The notes beneath the pieces were generated by a model. It searched no databases. It was not told the origin of the DNA and saw only the letters and a program-made list of their open reading frames with translations. A DNA stretch of 64,000 nucleotides. Origin: DATLGB01 sp963740765 (GTDB taxonomy: Bacteria > Actinomycetota > Thermoleophilia > Solirubrobacterales > Solirubrobacteraceae). Made by a program: the position numbers and the translations under genes. Below are positions 50,979-59,629 of the stretch, in pieces. Position 1 is the stretch's first letter. Each line of letters opens with the position of its first letter. The stretch is taken from the NCBI GenBank assembly GCA_963740765.1, contig CAVUFN010000010.1:310001-374000 (forward strand), given 5' to 3'.

Positions 50979-51680
50979 ATGCCTTCCGCCATGAAGCTTT
51001 TCGCGCTGCTCGCCGTGCTGTTCGGCGTCGCCCTGGCGCCCGCCAGCGCGTCCGCAAAGATCATCGAGCTCGGTCAGACCGAAGAGGCACTGACACCCAG
51101 CTGCCCCGGTCCCAAGTGCCTCGCCGTCTCCCGCACCACGGGCTATCAGGTCAAGGTCGGGGAGACCGAGGACATGTTCGTGGTCCCGCGCCGCGGCAAG
51201 ATCGTCGCCTGGACGATCACCCTGGGCGCCCCGACGGCCAAGCAGGTCAAGTTCTTCAACACCACGCTGGGTGGTGAGCCGTCCGCCGGCATCACCGTCT
51301 TCAAGCCGGCCAAGCACCTGTACGGCACGATTCTCTCGCAGAGCCCGATCTCCAAGCTGACGGACTACCTGGGGGAGACCGTCCAGTTCCCGCTCAAGAC
51401 GTCGCTGGACGTCGTCAAGGGCGACCGGGTGGCGCTGACGGTGCCGACATGGGCTCCGGCGCTGGCCTTCGGGCTGGACTCGAACGTCTCCTGGCGCGCG
51501 AGCCGCAGCAAGGACCAGTGCGACGATACGTCGACGCAGACCGCGCAGACCAGGGTCGGATCGCGGACGCGCTTCCTGTGCCTGTACAAGACGGCGCGAC
51601 TGACCTACACGGTCACCATGATCTCCGAGCCGCACGGCCCGAAGAAGAAAAAGAAGAAGAAGGTCAACCGGACGCGTTAG
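50979..51680 (+). CDS. Secreted protein of unknown function
   Basis: A 233-aa exported protein; the signal peptide reads MKLFALLAVLFGVALAPASASA, so ATG 50991 is as likely a start as ATG 50979. The mature part is beta-rich with Cys residues (CPGPKCLAV, DQCDD, FLCLYK) and ends in a lysine cluster (GPKKKKKKKVNRTR). No domain is recognised. Its tail overlaps the convergent GGDEF gene by 17 bp. Confidence 0.7.
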   Translation: MPSAMKLFALLAVLFGVALAPASASAKIIELGQTEEALTPSCPGPKCLAVSRTTGYQVKVGETEDMFVVPRRGKIVAWTITLGAPTAKQVKFFNTTLGGEPSAGITVFKPAKHLYGTILSQSPISKLTDYLGETVQFPLKTSLDVVKGDRVALTVPTWAPALAFGLDSNVSWRASRSKDQCDDTSTQTAQTRVGSRTRFLCLYKTARLTYTVTMISEPHGPKKKKKKKVNRTR

Positions 51681-53067
51681 CGGAGCGCAGGGCGTCGTCG
51701 ATCATGACGGCGGCGTCCTCGCCGATCGCCACGCCCGCGACGGCGCGCAGGCCGAGGTCGGCCTCCAGTGCCGCGACGACGCGCTCGGCGATGGCATCGG
51801 CCTCGAAGGCCGGCAGCGCGGCGGCGAACTCGTCGCCGCCGAAGCGCCCGACCACCGCATCCTCTCCGCACGCGCGGCGCAGGACCTCGGCCGCCCGGCG
51901 CAGGACGTCGTCGCCGCGGCGGTGGCCGTCGCGCTCGTTGACGGCCCGGAAGCCCTTCAGGTCCACGATCATGCAGGCGGTCGGGGCGACGGGGAGGCGG
52001 TCGGCCAGCGCTGCCTCGAAGGCGCCGTGCTCGAGCACCCCGGTGAGCGCGTCGATCCGCGACGCGGCGGTGAACGCCTCCGCATTGCGGCAGGCGACGG
52101 AGGCGAGGTCGGCGAAGCCCTCAAGCAGCGTGAGGTCGCCGGCGGTGACGCGGCGCATGCGCATGAAGCCGATCGACAGCGCGCCCTTGAGCGCGCCGTC
52201 CCAGCGCATCGGGACGGCGACGGCGGTCTGGAAGTCGGCGAACTGCGGACCGCCCGGGACACGCACGTCGCGCTGATAGGCGTTGGTGATGACGGAGCGG
52301 CCCGTCTTGAGGACCTGCCCGCCGACGCCCTCGCCCGGCTTCATGAGGTAGCCCTCCCAGCCCGGCGGGGTGTTGTAGCCGGCGGTGGCGATGCCGCCGC
52401 GCACGCCGTCCCCCAGGTACACGCCGCTGGAGTCCCCGGCGACGGCGAGCCCCGCCTCGCGGGTGAGGGTGGCGAGAACGGTGCTGAGGTCCAGGGAGGC
52501 GTTGAGGGCGCTGGCGGCGCGCGTGAGGGCAGCGTCGCGGTCCTGGTGGGACTCGCGGTGCTCGCGGCCCTCGAGCAGCGCCAGACCGGCGGCGGCCTGG
52601 TTGCCGAGCAGCATGATCAGCTCGAGGTCGTGCTCGGCGAAGGGCTCGGGGCGGGTGCGGATCAGCACCGAGGCCCAGCGCACTTCGCCGTCCCACGCGA
52701 TGGGAGCGAAGACGGCGCTGCGGACGCCGAAGCGCTCCGTGTAGTCGGCCCGCAGTGCGTCGGAGCCGCGGGCCTCGGGCACGACGAGCGGTTCGCCCGT
52801 GCGAACGACGGTGCCGGTGCCGGAGGGGCGTTCGTCGAGCACCATCACGTAGGCGTCGTCGCGGCGCCCGCCGGCCTCGTAGGCGATCACGCGGGCGTGG
52901 CCGACGGCCGCGTCCTGGGAGACCTCGATGAGGTGCACCTGGTCTACGCCGATCAGCGCTCGCGCGGCGGCCAGGTAGGCGTCGACGACGTCCTCCACGC
53001 TGGTCGCCGCGATGACGGCGGCGGACAGGGCACGCAGCGGTGGGGCGACGGCGTCCGTGCCGCTCAC
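51664..53067 (-). CDS. GAF-GAF-GGDEF protein, putative diguanylate cyclase
   Basis: A 467-aa signalling protein. Two GAF sensor domains (about 15-165 and 180-335) precede a GGDEF domain with RFGGDEFAAAL near residue 409. The signature is intact, so c-di-GMP synthesis is possible, but the domain is shorter than usual and the metal/base motif reads MIVDLKGFRAVNERDG rather than the DxDxFKxxND form, so weak activity or a GTP-binding role is also possible. There is no membrane segment; GAF ligands are unknown. Confidence 0.82.
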   Translation of the reverse strand: MSGTDAVAPPLRALSAAVIAATSVEDVVDAYLAAARALIGVDQVHLIEVSQDAAVGHARVIAYEAGGRRDDAYVMVLDERPSGTGTVVRTGEPLVVPEARGSDALRADYTERFGVRSAVFAPIAWDGEVRWASVLIRTRPEPFAEHDLELIMLLGNQAAAGLALLEGREHRESHQDRDAALTRAASALNASLDLSTVLATLTREAGLAVAGDSSGVYLGDGVRGGIATAGYNTPPGWEGYLMKPGEGVGGQVLKTGRSVITNAYQRDVRVPGGPQFADFQTAVAVPMRWDGALKGALSIGFMRMRRVTAGDLTLLEGFADLASVACRNAEAFTAASRIDALTGVLEHGAFEAALADRLPVAPTACMIVDLKGFRAVNERDGHRRGDDVLRRAAEVLRRACGEDAVVGRFGGDEFAAALPAFEADAIAERVVAALEADLGLRAVAGVAIGEDAAVMIDDALRSANASG

Positions 53068-53082
53068 AGCGTTAGGCGCCGC

Positions 53083-53559
53083 CTAGTTGCCGCCGTTGCA
53101 GGCGCCGGGGTTGTCGGCGCAGAACTGGTCGAGCCCCTGGTCGGCGGTCGCGCCGCCCGTCCCGCCGCCGCTGCCGGTCGACGGCGCGGTGGTCGGGGTC
53201 TCCGGCGTCGTTCCGCCGGTGCTGCCGCTCGTGCCGGTGCCCGTGGAGGGCGCGGTGGTGGCGGCGGGCGCCGTGGTCGCCGCGGTCGACGGCGTCGTGG
53301 TGGTCCCGGTGCCCGTCGTCCCCGTGGCGGTCGACGTATCGGTGGCCTCGCCCGTCTTGGTCTTGGTGACGCCGTCGTCGCCGCGGGTCGTGGCCGAGTC
53401 GGCGGTGGCGTCGGCCGTCGCCGTGCCCTTGTCCTGCGGGATCGGCAGGGTCGGCGGGTCCGACTTGATCTCCGTGTAGGCGACCTCGGCGCCACCGCAG
53501 CCGGCGACGGGCAGCACCAGGGCCAGGACCGACAGGGCGAGGGCGCCACGCCGCGGCAT
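53083..53559 (-). CDS. Thr-rich lipoprotein
   Basis: A 158-aa lipoprotein. The lipobox VAGC ends the signal peptide (MPRRGALALSVLALVLPVAG). The mature part is mostly low-complexity Thr, Ala, Gly and Ser and ends with CADNPGACNGG. It has no known domain. It follows the zinc-ribbon gene by 5 bp on the same strand. The simple repeats make functional prediction unsafe. Confidence 0.65.
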   Translation of the reverse strand: MPRRGALALSVLALVLPVAGCGGAEVAYTEIKSDPPTLPIPQDKGTATADATADSATTRGDDGVTKTKTGEATDTSTATGTTGTGTTTTPSTAATTAPAATTAPSTGTGTSGSTGGTTPETPTTAPSTGSGGGTGGATADQGLDQFCADNPGACNGGN

Positions 53560-53564
53560 GGCCG

Positions 53565-53834
53565 TCAGCGGTCGAGTGCGGCCATGCGGCGGCCGCACGT
53601 GGGGCAGTCGTTGAGGTCCTTCTGGGCGAGCTGGTCGCACCAGTTGCAGAAGCGGAGGTATTCGGGAGCCCACGGAAGGTTGCTCTTCGACGGGGGCGCG
53701 GGGAGGACCTTCCCGACGACCTCCATCGTCTCGCCGGTCTCCCGGTCGCGGTACACGCGCCCCGGCTCGGCGTCGAGGTAGACCTCGCGCCCCGTGGAGG
53801 GGGTTCGCATGCGGTACGTCTGGCGGCCGCTCAC
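53565..53834 (-). CDS. Small zinc-ribbon protein
   Basis: An 89-aa protein whose C-terminal third is a zinc ribbon (FCNWC then CPTCGRRM). The N-terminal part reads TPSTGREVYLDAEPGRVYRDRETGETMEVV, a beta-rich stretch without a known name. GTG 53834 starts it. It is divergent from the glycosyltransferase gene, with 31 bp between the starts. Confidence 0.65.
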   Translation of the reverse strand: MSGRQTYRMRTPSTGREVYLDAEPGRVYRDRETGETMEVVGKVLPAPPSKSNLPWAPEYLRFCNWCDQLAQKDLNDCPTCGRRMAALDR

Positions 53835-53865
53835 GCCGCGAAGGCTAGTGCATAGGGTGGCGGCG

Positions 53866-55383
53866 GTGCGGGTGCTGATCTTCCACGGGTATCTCCTGCA
53901 CGGGACCGGTTCGAACGTCTACAACGCGCGGCTGGCAGCGGCGCTGGTGCGGGCCGGGCACGAGGTCCACGTGCTCTGCCAGGACCGGTCGGCGCGGCTC
54001 GAGGGCGTGACCATCCACAACCCGGACATCGGCCGCACGCTGCCCGTCTACGTCGCCGACAGCTACGTGGGGTTCGACGCCAAGCCGTTCCCGGCGCTCA
54101 CCGACGACGAGCTCGAGCACTACCTGGCCGCCAACGTCGACGCGGTCCGGGCCGTCGTGGACCGGGCGCGGCCGGACGTGGCGCTGGCCAACCACCTCGT
54201 GATGGGCCCGGTGGTGCTCGCCCGCGCCTTGCCCGAGGACATCCCGTACGCCGTGAAGATCCACGGCTCGGCGCTCGAGTACACGGTCAAACCGCACCCG
54301 GAGCGCTTCCTGCCCTACGCGCGGGAGGGCCTCGCACGCGCTCGCGGCATCCTGGTCGGGTCGCGGCACACGGGGGAGAGCCTGTGGGCGGCGCTGGACG
54401 ACCCTCGTGTGCGGGAGCTGACGCGGCTGGGGCCGCCGGGCGTGGACGTCGTCGAGTTCGCGCCACGTGAGCCGGCGGCGGCCCGGGCTGGGCTCGCAGC
54501 GCTGGTCGAGCGTCTGGGCAATGAAGGAGCGGGGGGCGGGGCCGCTCCGGTGTGTGCAGAAAGGGTCGCTATAGCGACCACAAGTGCGCACACCACGTCC
54601 GAACCCACTCCCCCAAAGCCCGCAGTTGATGCTTTCGCGCGCGACGAGGCGGCAGCCGGCGCAGCACTGGCACAAGCCGACGGAAGACTCGTCGTCTTCG
54701 TGGGCAAATTGATCGCATCCAAGGGCGTCGAGCTGCTCCTGGCCGCCTGGCCGCTCGTCCTCGCCCAGCACCCCGATGCCCGCCTGGTCGTGGTCGGCTT
54801 CGGCGCCTGGCGGGAGGGGCTGGAGGAGCTCGCGCGGCTGCTCACGGAGGGGGACCTCGACGGCGCACGCGCGCTCCGAGCCGAGGACGGCCGCGAGCTG
54901 CCGGAGCTGGCCGCGTTCCTCGCCGACCCGCCCGCCGGCTACGGCCGGCTGGACCGCGTCACCTTCACCGGCCGCCTCGAGCACGGCGAGCTGGCCGACC
55001 TGCTGCCTGCGGCGGAGGCGCTGGTGGCGCCGAGCACGTTCCCGGAGGCGTTCGGGATGGTGGCCGCCGAGGGGGCCGCGACCGGGGCGCTCCCGGTGGT
55101 CGCGCGCCACTCGGGGCTGGAAGAGGTCTCCGCGGCGCTTGCCGAGCGCGTCCCGGAGCCCGCGCGCGCCTGGTTGTCCTTCGCCGTGGGGGCGGGTGGG
55201 GGAGAAGCCGTCACCGATCTCGCCGGTTGCCTGACCGGTTGGCTGGGTGCGCCGGAGGAGGTTCGCGCCGCCACACGGGAGGCGATCGTGGCGGTGACGC
55301 GCGAGCGCTGGTCGTGGGACGGGGTCGCGCGAACGGTCCTCGCGGCGGCACAAGGCGATGTCGACGCGTTACCGCATCCGTGA
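53866..55383 (+). CDS. Glycosyltransferase (GT4-like) with a repeat-derived internal linker
   Basis: A 505-aa GT-B enzyme. VLIFHGYLLHGTGSNVYNARLAAALVRAGHEVHVL opens the acceptor half; LVVFVGKLIASKGVELLLAAWPLV and APSTFPEAFGMVAAEGAATG form the donor half. Between them, residues about 220-265 are low-complexity and encoded by the dispersed palindromic repeat, inserted in frame. GTG 53866 lies 7 nt after TAGGGT. Substrates are unknown; it starts just upstream of the respiratory genes but need not be linked to them. Confidence 0.85.
   Translation: MRVLIFHGYLLHGTGSNVYNARLAAALVRAGHEVHVLCQDRSARLEGVTIHNPDIGRTLPVYVADSYVGFDAKPFPALTDDELEHYLAANVDAVRAVVDRARPDVALANHLVMGPVVLARALPEDIPYAVKIHGSALEYTVKPHPERFLPYAREGLARARGILVGSRHTGESLWAALDDPRVRELTRLGPPGVDVVEFAPREPAAARAGLAALVERLGNEGAGGGAAPVCAERVAIATTSAHTTSEPTPPKPAVDAFARDEAAAGAALAQADGRLVVFVGKLIASKGVELLLAAWPLVLAQHPDARLVVVGFGAWREGLEELARLLTEGDLDGARALRAEDGRELPELAAFLADPPAGYGRLDRVTFTGRLEHGELADLLPAAEALVAPSTFPEAFGMVAAEGAATGALPVVARHSGLEEVSAALAERVPEPARAWLSFAVGAGGGEAVTDLAGCLTGWLGAPEEVRAATREAIVAVTRERWSWDGVARTVLAAAQGDVDALPHP
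54551..54594. repeat. Dispersed palindromic repeat, copy B (inside glycosyltransferase gene)
   Basis: It matches 4167-4210 at 37 of 44 positions. GGGTCGCT-AT-AGCGACC is the hairpin core, with outer GGTGTG/CACACC arms (54549-54594). It is followed at 54602-54630 by AACCCACTCCC and GCAGTT blocks that also occur at 29105-29130, so the inserted segment may be composite. Confidence 0.65.
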
Positions 55384-55400
55384 CGGATAGGATTCCGCGG

Positions 55401-56141
55401 ATGCGAGGGAGGGACTTGACGCTGAGCGCCACCGCCGTGCTGGCCGCAGCCGGGCTGACCGCCTGTGGTGTGGTGGAGCGCGAGCCGAACCTGATCGCCG
55501 GGAAGCGGGCGTTCGTGGAGAAGTGCGGCTCCTGCCACGTGCTCAACCGGGCCGGGGCGAAGGGCAACCAGGGCCCCAATCTCGACGAGGCCTTCCAGCA
55601 GTCCCTCAAGGACGGCATCAAGCGCTCGACCATCGAGGGCGTCGTGCACCGCCAGATCCTCTACCCCAACCGCCGGGCGCAGCAGGACCCGACGACGGGC
55701 AAGGAGCTGATCGCGATGCCGGCGAAGCTCGTCAAGGGTGACCTGGCCCGCGACGTGTCGGCGTACGTCGCGTCCGTCGCCGCGAAGTCCGGCAAGGACA
55801 GCGGCCGCCTGGCCGACATCGGCGGCGCCGAGGCCGAGGGCACCGCCAAAGCGGAGAACGGCGTCGTCGAGATCGACGCGGACCCCTCCGGCCAGCTCGC
55901 CTACGTCTTCGCCAACGCCGAGGCGCCCGCCGGCGCGCTCGACGTCAAGTCGGTCAACAAGTCCAACACCGACCACAACATCGCCCTCGAGGGCCCTGGC
56001 GTCAACGAGGAGGGGCCGGTCGTCAAGGGCGGCGACTCCTCGGACATCAAGGTCGACCTCAAGCCGGGCGAGTACACGTTCTTCTGCTCCGTGCCCGGCC
56101 ACCGCGAGGCCGGCATGGAAGGCACCCTCACCGTCAAGTAG
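55401..56141 (+). CDS. Cytochrome c - cupredoxin fusion lipoprotein
   Basis: A 246-aa exported electron carrier. The lipobox LTAC anchors it in the membrane. A class I cytochrome c domain has CGSCH at 42-46 and a likely Met ligand in AMPAKL. The C-terminal cupredoxin domain carries a type 1 copper set: His in NTDHNIAL, then Cys, His and Met in FFCSVPGHREAGM. It may pass electrons to the caa3 oxidase encoded next to it. ATG 55401 lies 7 nt after TAGGAT; GTG 55380 is less likely. Confidence 0.88.
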   Translation: MRGRDLTLSATAVLAAAGLTACGVVEREPNLIAGKRAFVEKCGSCHVLNRAGAKGNQGPNLDEAFQQSLKDGIKRSTIEGVVHRQILYPNRRAQQDPTTGKELIAMPAKLVKGDLARDVSAYVASVAAKSGKDSGRLADIGGAEAEGTAKAENGVVEIDADPSGQLAYVFANAEAPAGALDVKSVNKSNTDHNIALEGPGVNEEGPVVKGGDSSDIKVDLKPGEYTFFCSVPGHREAGMEGTLTVK

Positions 56142-56251
56142 TGCTGAACCCGCTCCGCTCAGAGGACGAGGCCTTCAAGTTCCTCGTCCGCGTGCTGGTG
56201 GTGGCAGTGGTGGTGATGGCGATCGTGCTGATCGCCCGCGCGCTCTTCTGA
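56141..56251 (+). CDS. Small single-helix membrane protein, 36 aa
   Basis: GTG 56141 shares a base with the stop of the cytochrome-cupredoxin gene and opens 36 codons: a charged start (LNPLRSEDEAFKFLVR) and one helix of Val, Ile, Leu and Ala. Its position after an electron carrier and before oxidase genes suggests a small respiratory accessory subunit. No family is recognised. Confidence 0.6.
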   Translation: MLNPLRSEDEAFKFLVRVLVVAVVVMAIVLIARALF

Positions 56252-56265
56252 GCGGCGCCTGCTGG

Positions 56266-56895
56266 CTAGATGATGTAGACCGTCAGGTAGACGACGATCC
56301 ACATCACGTCGACGAAGTGCCAGTAGATGCCCGGCACCTCGACGCCGCGGTGCTCGGCGCTGGAGAAGTGGCCCTTGAAGGCGCGGATGCAGACGAACGC
56401 CAGCAGGGTGAGGCCGATGAAGACGTGGGCGCCGTGGAGGCCCGTCAGCCCGTAGAAGATCGTCCCCTGCGCGTCCGTCTGCGGATGGAACGGCAGGTTG
56501 ACGTACTCGTTGATCTGGATGAAGAGGAACGTGCAGCCGAGCAGGAAGGTGGTGAGCATCCCCGCCTTGAAGCCGAGGCGGTTGTCGTTCTTGATGCACG
56601 TCTCCGCCCAGTGCAGGGTGAAGGAGGAGCTGACGAGGATGGCCGTATTGAAGCCGGCGATCAGCTTCGGTAGCTCGGCGTCCGGCCCCGGCCACTCCGC
56701 GTTCCCCACGACCCGGACGAAGAAGTAGGCCGTGAAGAAGGCCCCGAAGACCATGATCTCCGAGATGATGAAAAGCAGCATCCCGAGCAGGTTCGCGTCG
56801 ACCCGGGAGGAGCGGTTCGCGGGCGGGGGGCCGTGGTGGTCGTGGACGTCGTCCGCGTGGACGACCGAGCCCGTCTGGCCTCCGGCGATCGCCAT
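56266..56895 (-). CDS. ctaE: Cytochrome c oxidase subunit III
   Basis: A 209-aa five-helix subunit III. GMLLFIISEIMVFGAFFTAYFF carries the conserved Glu, HWAETCIKND and FYGLTGLHGAHVFIGL follow, and YWHFVDVMWIVVYLTVYII ends it. It is the last gene of ctaC-ctaD-Usp-like-ctaE on the minus strand. Confidence 0.95.
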   Translation of the reverse strand: MAIAGGQTGSVVHADDVHDHHGPPPANRSSRVDANLLGMLLFIISEIMVFGAFFTAYFFVRVVGNAEWPGPDAELPKLIAGFNTAILVSSSFTLHWAETCIKNDNRLGFKAGMLTTFLLGCTFLFIQINEYVNLPFHPQTDAQGTIFYGLTGLHGAHVFIGLTLLAFVCIRAFKGHFSSAEHRGVEVPGIYWHFVDVMWIVVYLTVYII

Positions 56896-56898
56896 CGG

Positions 56899-57726
56899 CT
56901 AGGCCCCCACGGCCGCGTCGGCCGTCGACTCGATGTGGAGGACGGTCTTGCCCGTCTGGCGCTTGATGCGGTCGATCAGGCCGCCCTCGAGCCAGGCCGA
57001 GCGGTTGCCCGGCAGCGTCGAGATGACGATCTCGGAGATGTAGAAGTACCCGACCGCGTTCATCGTGGCGGTGAAGGGATCCGGGTCGCCGATCATGCCG
57101 GCGGCGACGACGTCGTCCTCGGCCAGCGACGCCAGCAGCGTCTTGAGCCGGTCGCGTGCGGCGGCGACGGCGGTGCCGTCCCCCGAATCCTGCGGGACGA
57201 TCACGATGAAGCGCCGCGGACCCTCGGAGGCGAGTTCCTCGAGCTTGGAGACCAGCTCGCCGCCCGCCACCGTCTGGTTGGCGACGACCAGCGTCACGTC
57301 GAAGGGGAGGCCCTCGTTGGCGATGTCGACGACGATGTGCTCGACGGGAAGCTGCGTCTCCGACTGGATGCGCTCCGGGAGGTCGCGCCGCATCCAGCCC
57401 GAGGAGCTGGACGGGTGCGTCGAGATGATGACCTCGTCGATCTTGTGCTCGTCGATGGCGTCCATGGCGGCGTTGAACGGATCCTCGTCACCGACCTCGC
57501 CGTCCGCCTCGATGCCCTCGCTGCGCGCGAACGCGCACGCGAGGTCGACGCGGACCTGGGCGGAGGAGCGCACGACGTCGTCGTAGATGACGTTGCCGTA
57601 CTTGGGCTTGGTCCTGGGCACGACGACGAAGAACTTCGCGTCGCCCTCCTCGCTGCGGGCGCGGATGCGGTCCAGCAGCGCGCGGCCGCCGATCGTCTCG
57701 TTCGCCAGGACCAGGATGTTGGCCAC
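56899..57726 (-). CDS. Tandem Usp-like protein inside the oxidase operon
   Basis: A 275-aa soluble protein made of two similar halves. Each starts with a strand and NE/NQT loop (ILVLANETIGGRALLDRI; TLVVANQTVAGGELVSKL) and each ends with DEVIISTHP or SEIVISTLP followed by an amphipathic helix. The fold resembles universal stress/nucleotide-binding proteins, though the usual GxxGS motif is replaced by P-S/N-x-S. It lies 3 nt from both ctaD and ctaE, so it is made with the oxidase; the role is unknown. Confidence 0.7.
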   Translation of the reverse strand: MANILVLANETIGGRALLDRIRARSEEGDAKFFVVVPRTKPKYGNVIYDDVVRSSAQVRVDLACAFARSEGIEADGEVGDEDPFNAAMDAIDEHKIDEVIISTHPSSSSGWMRRDLPERIQSETQLPVEHIVVDIANEGLPFDVTLVVANQTVAGGELVSKLEELASEGPRRFIVIVPQDSGDGTAVAAARDRLKTLLASLAEDDVVAAGMIGDPDPFTATMNAVGYFYISEIVISTLPGNRSAWLEGGLIDRIKRQTGKTVLHIESTADAAVGA

Positions 57727-57729
57727 GAC

Positions 57730-59625
57730 CTACGCCTCCGCCTTCTCAGTAGATGCCTCGGCCTGCGTCTCCTCGGCCGACTTGAAGATGCCGTGCACCG
57801 CTCCCGGGACGCCGTACTCGTACGGGCCGCCGACGACCGTCGGGATGTGGTCGAAGTTGAAGATCGGCGGCGGGGAGGACACCTGCCACTCGAGCGTGAG
57901 CGCGTTCCACGGGTTGGACGGCGCCTTCGGGCCCGAGCGCCACGACGAGACCATGTTGTAGAGGAAGACCAGCGACGAGAGCCCCATGCCGAACGCGCAG
58001 ATCGAGATGATCAGGTTCCACGTCGCCCACTGCTCGGAGTAGTCGAACACCCGGCGCGGCATGCCCTGGATGCCGATCACGTGCATGGGGGCGAACGTGC
58101 CGTTGAAGAACACGAACGTGCTCCAGAAGTGCAGCTTCCCGAGCCGGTCGTCGAACATCCGGCCCGTCATCTTCGGGAACCAGTAGTAGACGCCGGCGAA
58201 GATCGTGAACATCGAGCCGCCGAACAGCACGTAGTGGATGTGGGCGACGATGAAGTACGTGTCCGACACGTGGATGTCGAACGGGATCATCGCCAGCATC
58301 ACACCCGAGATCCCGCCCAGGGTGAACATGGTCAGGAAGCCGAGGGCGAACAGCATCGGCGTGTCGACGTGGAGGACGCCGCGCCACAGCGTCGCCAGCC
58401 ACGAGAAGATCTTGATGCCCGTCGGCACGGCGATGATCGCGGTGGTGATCATCATCGGGACGCGGATCCATGGCTGCATGCCGGACACGAACATGTGGTG
58501 CGCCCACACCGTGAACCCGAGCAGCACGATGGCCAGCAGCGAGAAGGCCATCATCCGGTAGCCGAAGATCGGTTTCCTCGACTTCACCGCGAGGACCTCG
58601 GAGATGATCCCGAAGCCGGGCAACATCATGATGTAGACAGCCGGGTGGCTGTAGAACCAGAAGACGTGCTGGTACATCAGCGGGTCGCCGTTCGAGCCCG
58701 CCGCCGAGTCGAAGAAGTGGAAGCCCAGCATCCGGTCGAACAGGACGAAGAACTGCGAGGCGGCGATGAACGGCGTCGCGATCACGACCAGCAGCGAGGT
58801 CGAGAAGTTGGCCCACGCCAGCAGCGGCATGCGCCAGAAGCTCATGCCCGGCGCCCGCATGGTGATGATCGTGACCAGGAAGTTCAGGGCGGTCGCGATC
58901 GATGACGCGCCCGCGAACTGCACGCCCACGGTGAAGAACATCTGCCCGATCGGTGTGTCGGTGGACAGTGGCGCGTAGGCGGTCCAGCCCGTGGCGAACG
59001 AGCCGCCGGGGGCGAGGAAGGACAGGATCATCATGATCCCGGCGATCGGCAGCATCCAGAACGACAGGGCGTTCAGGCGCGGGAAGGCCATGTCCGGCGC
59101 GCCGATCATCAGCGGCAGGACGTAGTTGGCCAGGCCGGCGAAGATCGGGATGATGAACAGGAAGATCATCAGCGACGCGTGGACGCTGAAGAGGCCGTTG
59201 TAGGTGTTGCCGGAGACGAACTGCGAGCCCGGCGCCGCCAGCTCCGCGCGCACCAGCATCGCCAGCAGGCCGCCCACGAACATGAAGAAGAAGGCGGTGA
59301 CCGTGTACTGGATGCCGATCACCTTGTGATCGGTGTTGACGCGGAAGTAGTCCTTCCACGAGTGCGCGCCGTGGCTCGAGTGGTCCTCGGGCCGGGTCGG
59401 CCTGCCCGACGCCCAGTAGAACCAGTAGTCGAAGGCGCCGATGCCGACCAGGAAGAACAGTGGGGCGGCGATGAGGGCGATGACGCCCCACGCCTCGGGC
59501 AGGAACAGGTCGTCGCGTCCGTAGGCGAGGCGGGTGAGCACGCTCAACCCGATCGCGAAGGCGACGCCGAGGGCGAGCGCCCAGCCGCCCCGCAGCAGTC
59601 CTGGCTGACGCAGCCGCGCGGTCAT
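57730..59625 (-). CDS. ctaD: Cytochrome c oxidase subunit I (A2 type)
   Basis: A 631-aa haem-copper oxidase catalytic subunit. FWFYSHPAVYIMMLPGFG contains the Cu-B His and cross-linked Tyr; the YS before HP, with Ala in place of Glu after it, marks the A2 class of proton channel. WAHHMF and VAHIHYV hold further metal ligands, and PTGIKIFSW the K-channel Lys. About 90 residues with two added helices precede the normal start of helix 1. It pairs with the CtaC encoded upstream. Confidence 0.96.
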   Translation of the reverse strand: MTARLRQPGLLRGGWALALGVAFAIGLSVLTRLAYGRDDLFLPEAWGVIALIAAPLFFLVGIGAFDYWFYWASGRPTRPEDHSSHGAHSWKDYFRVNTDHKVIGIQYTVTAFFFMFVGGLLAMLVRAELAAPGSQFVSGNTYNGLFSVHASLMIFLFIIPIFAGLANYVLPLMIGAPDMAFPRLNALSFWMLPIAGIMMILSFLAPGGSFATGWTAYAPLSTDTPIGQMFFTVGVQFAGASSIATALNFLVTIITMRAPGMSFWRMPLLAWANFSTSLLVVIATPFIAASQFFVLFDRMLGFHFFDSAAGSNGDPLMYQHVFWFYSHPAVYIMMLPGFGIISEVLAVKSRKPIFGYRMMAFSLLAIVLLGFTVWAHHMFVSGMQPWIRVPMMITTAIIAVPTGIKIFSWLATLWRGVLHVDTPMLFALGFLTMFTLGGISGVMLAMIPFDIHVSDTYFIVAHIHYVLFGGSMFTIFAGVYYWFPKMTGRMFDDRLGKLHFWSTFVFFNGTFAPMHVIGIQGMPRRVFDYSEQWATWNLIISICAFGMGLSSLVFLYNMVSSWRSGPKAPSNPWNALTLEWQVSSPPPIFNFDHIPTVVGGPYEYGVPGAVHGIFKSAEETQAEASTEKAEA

Positions 59626-59629
59626 CGAA

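Noticed and set aside
56833..58905. A 690-codon plus-strand frame rich in Asp, His and Arg opposite ctaE, the Usp-like gene and ctaD.
   Set aside because: It is the antisense shadow of well-identified oxidase genes; the composition is that of complemented membrane codons and it crosses gene boundaries.
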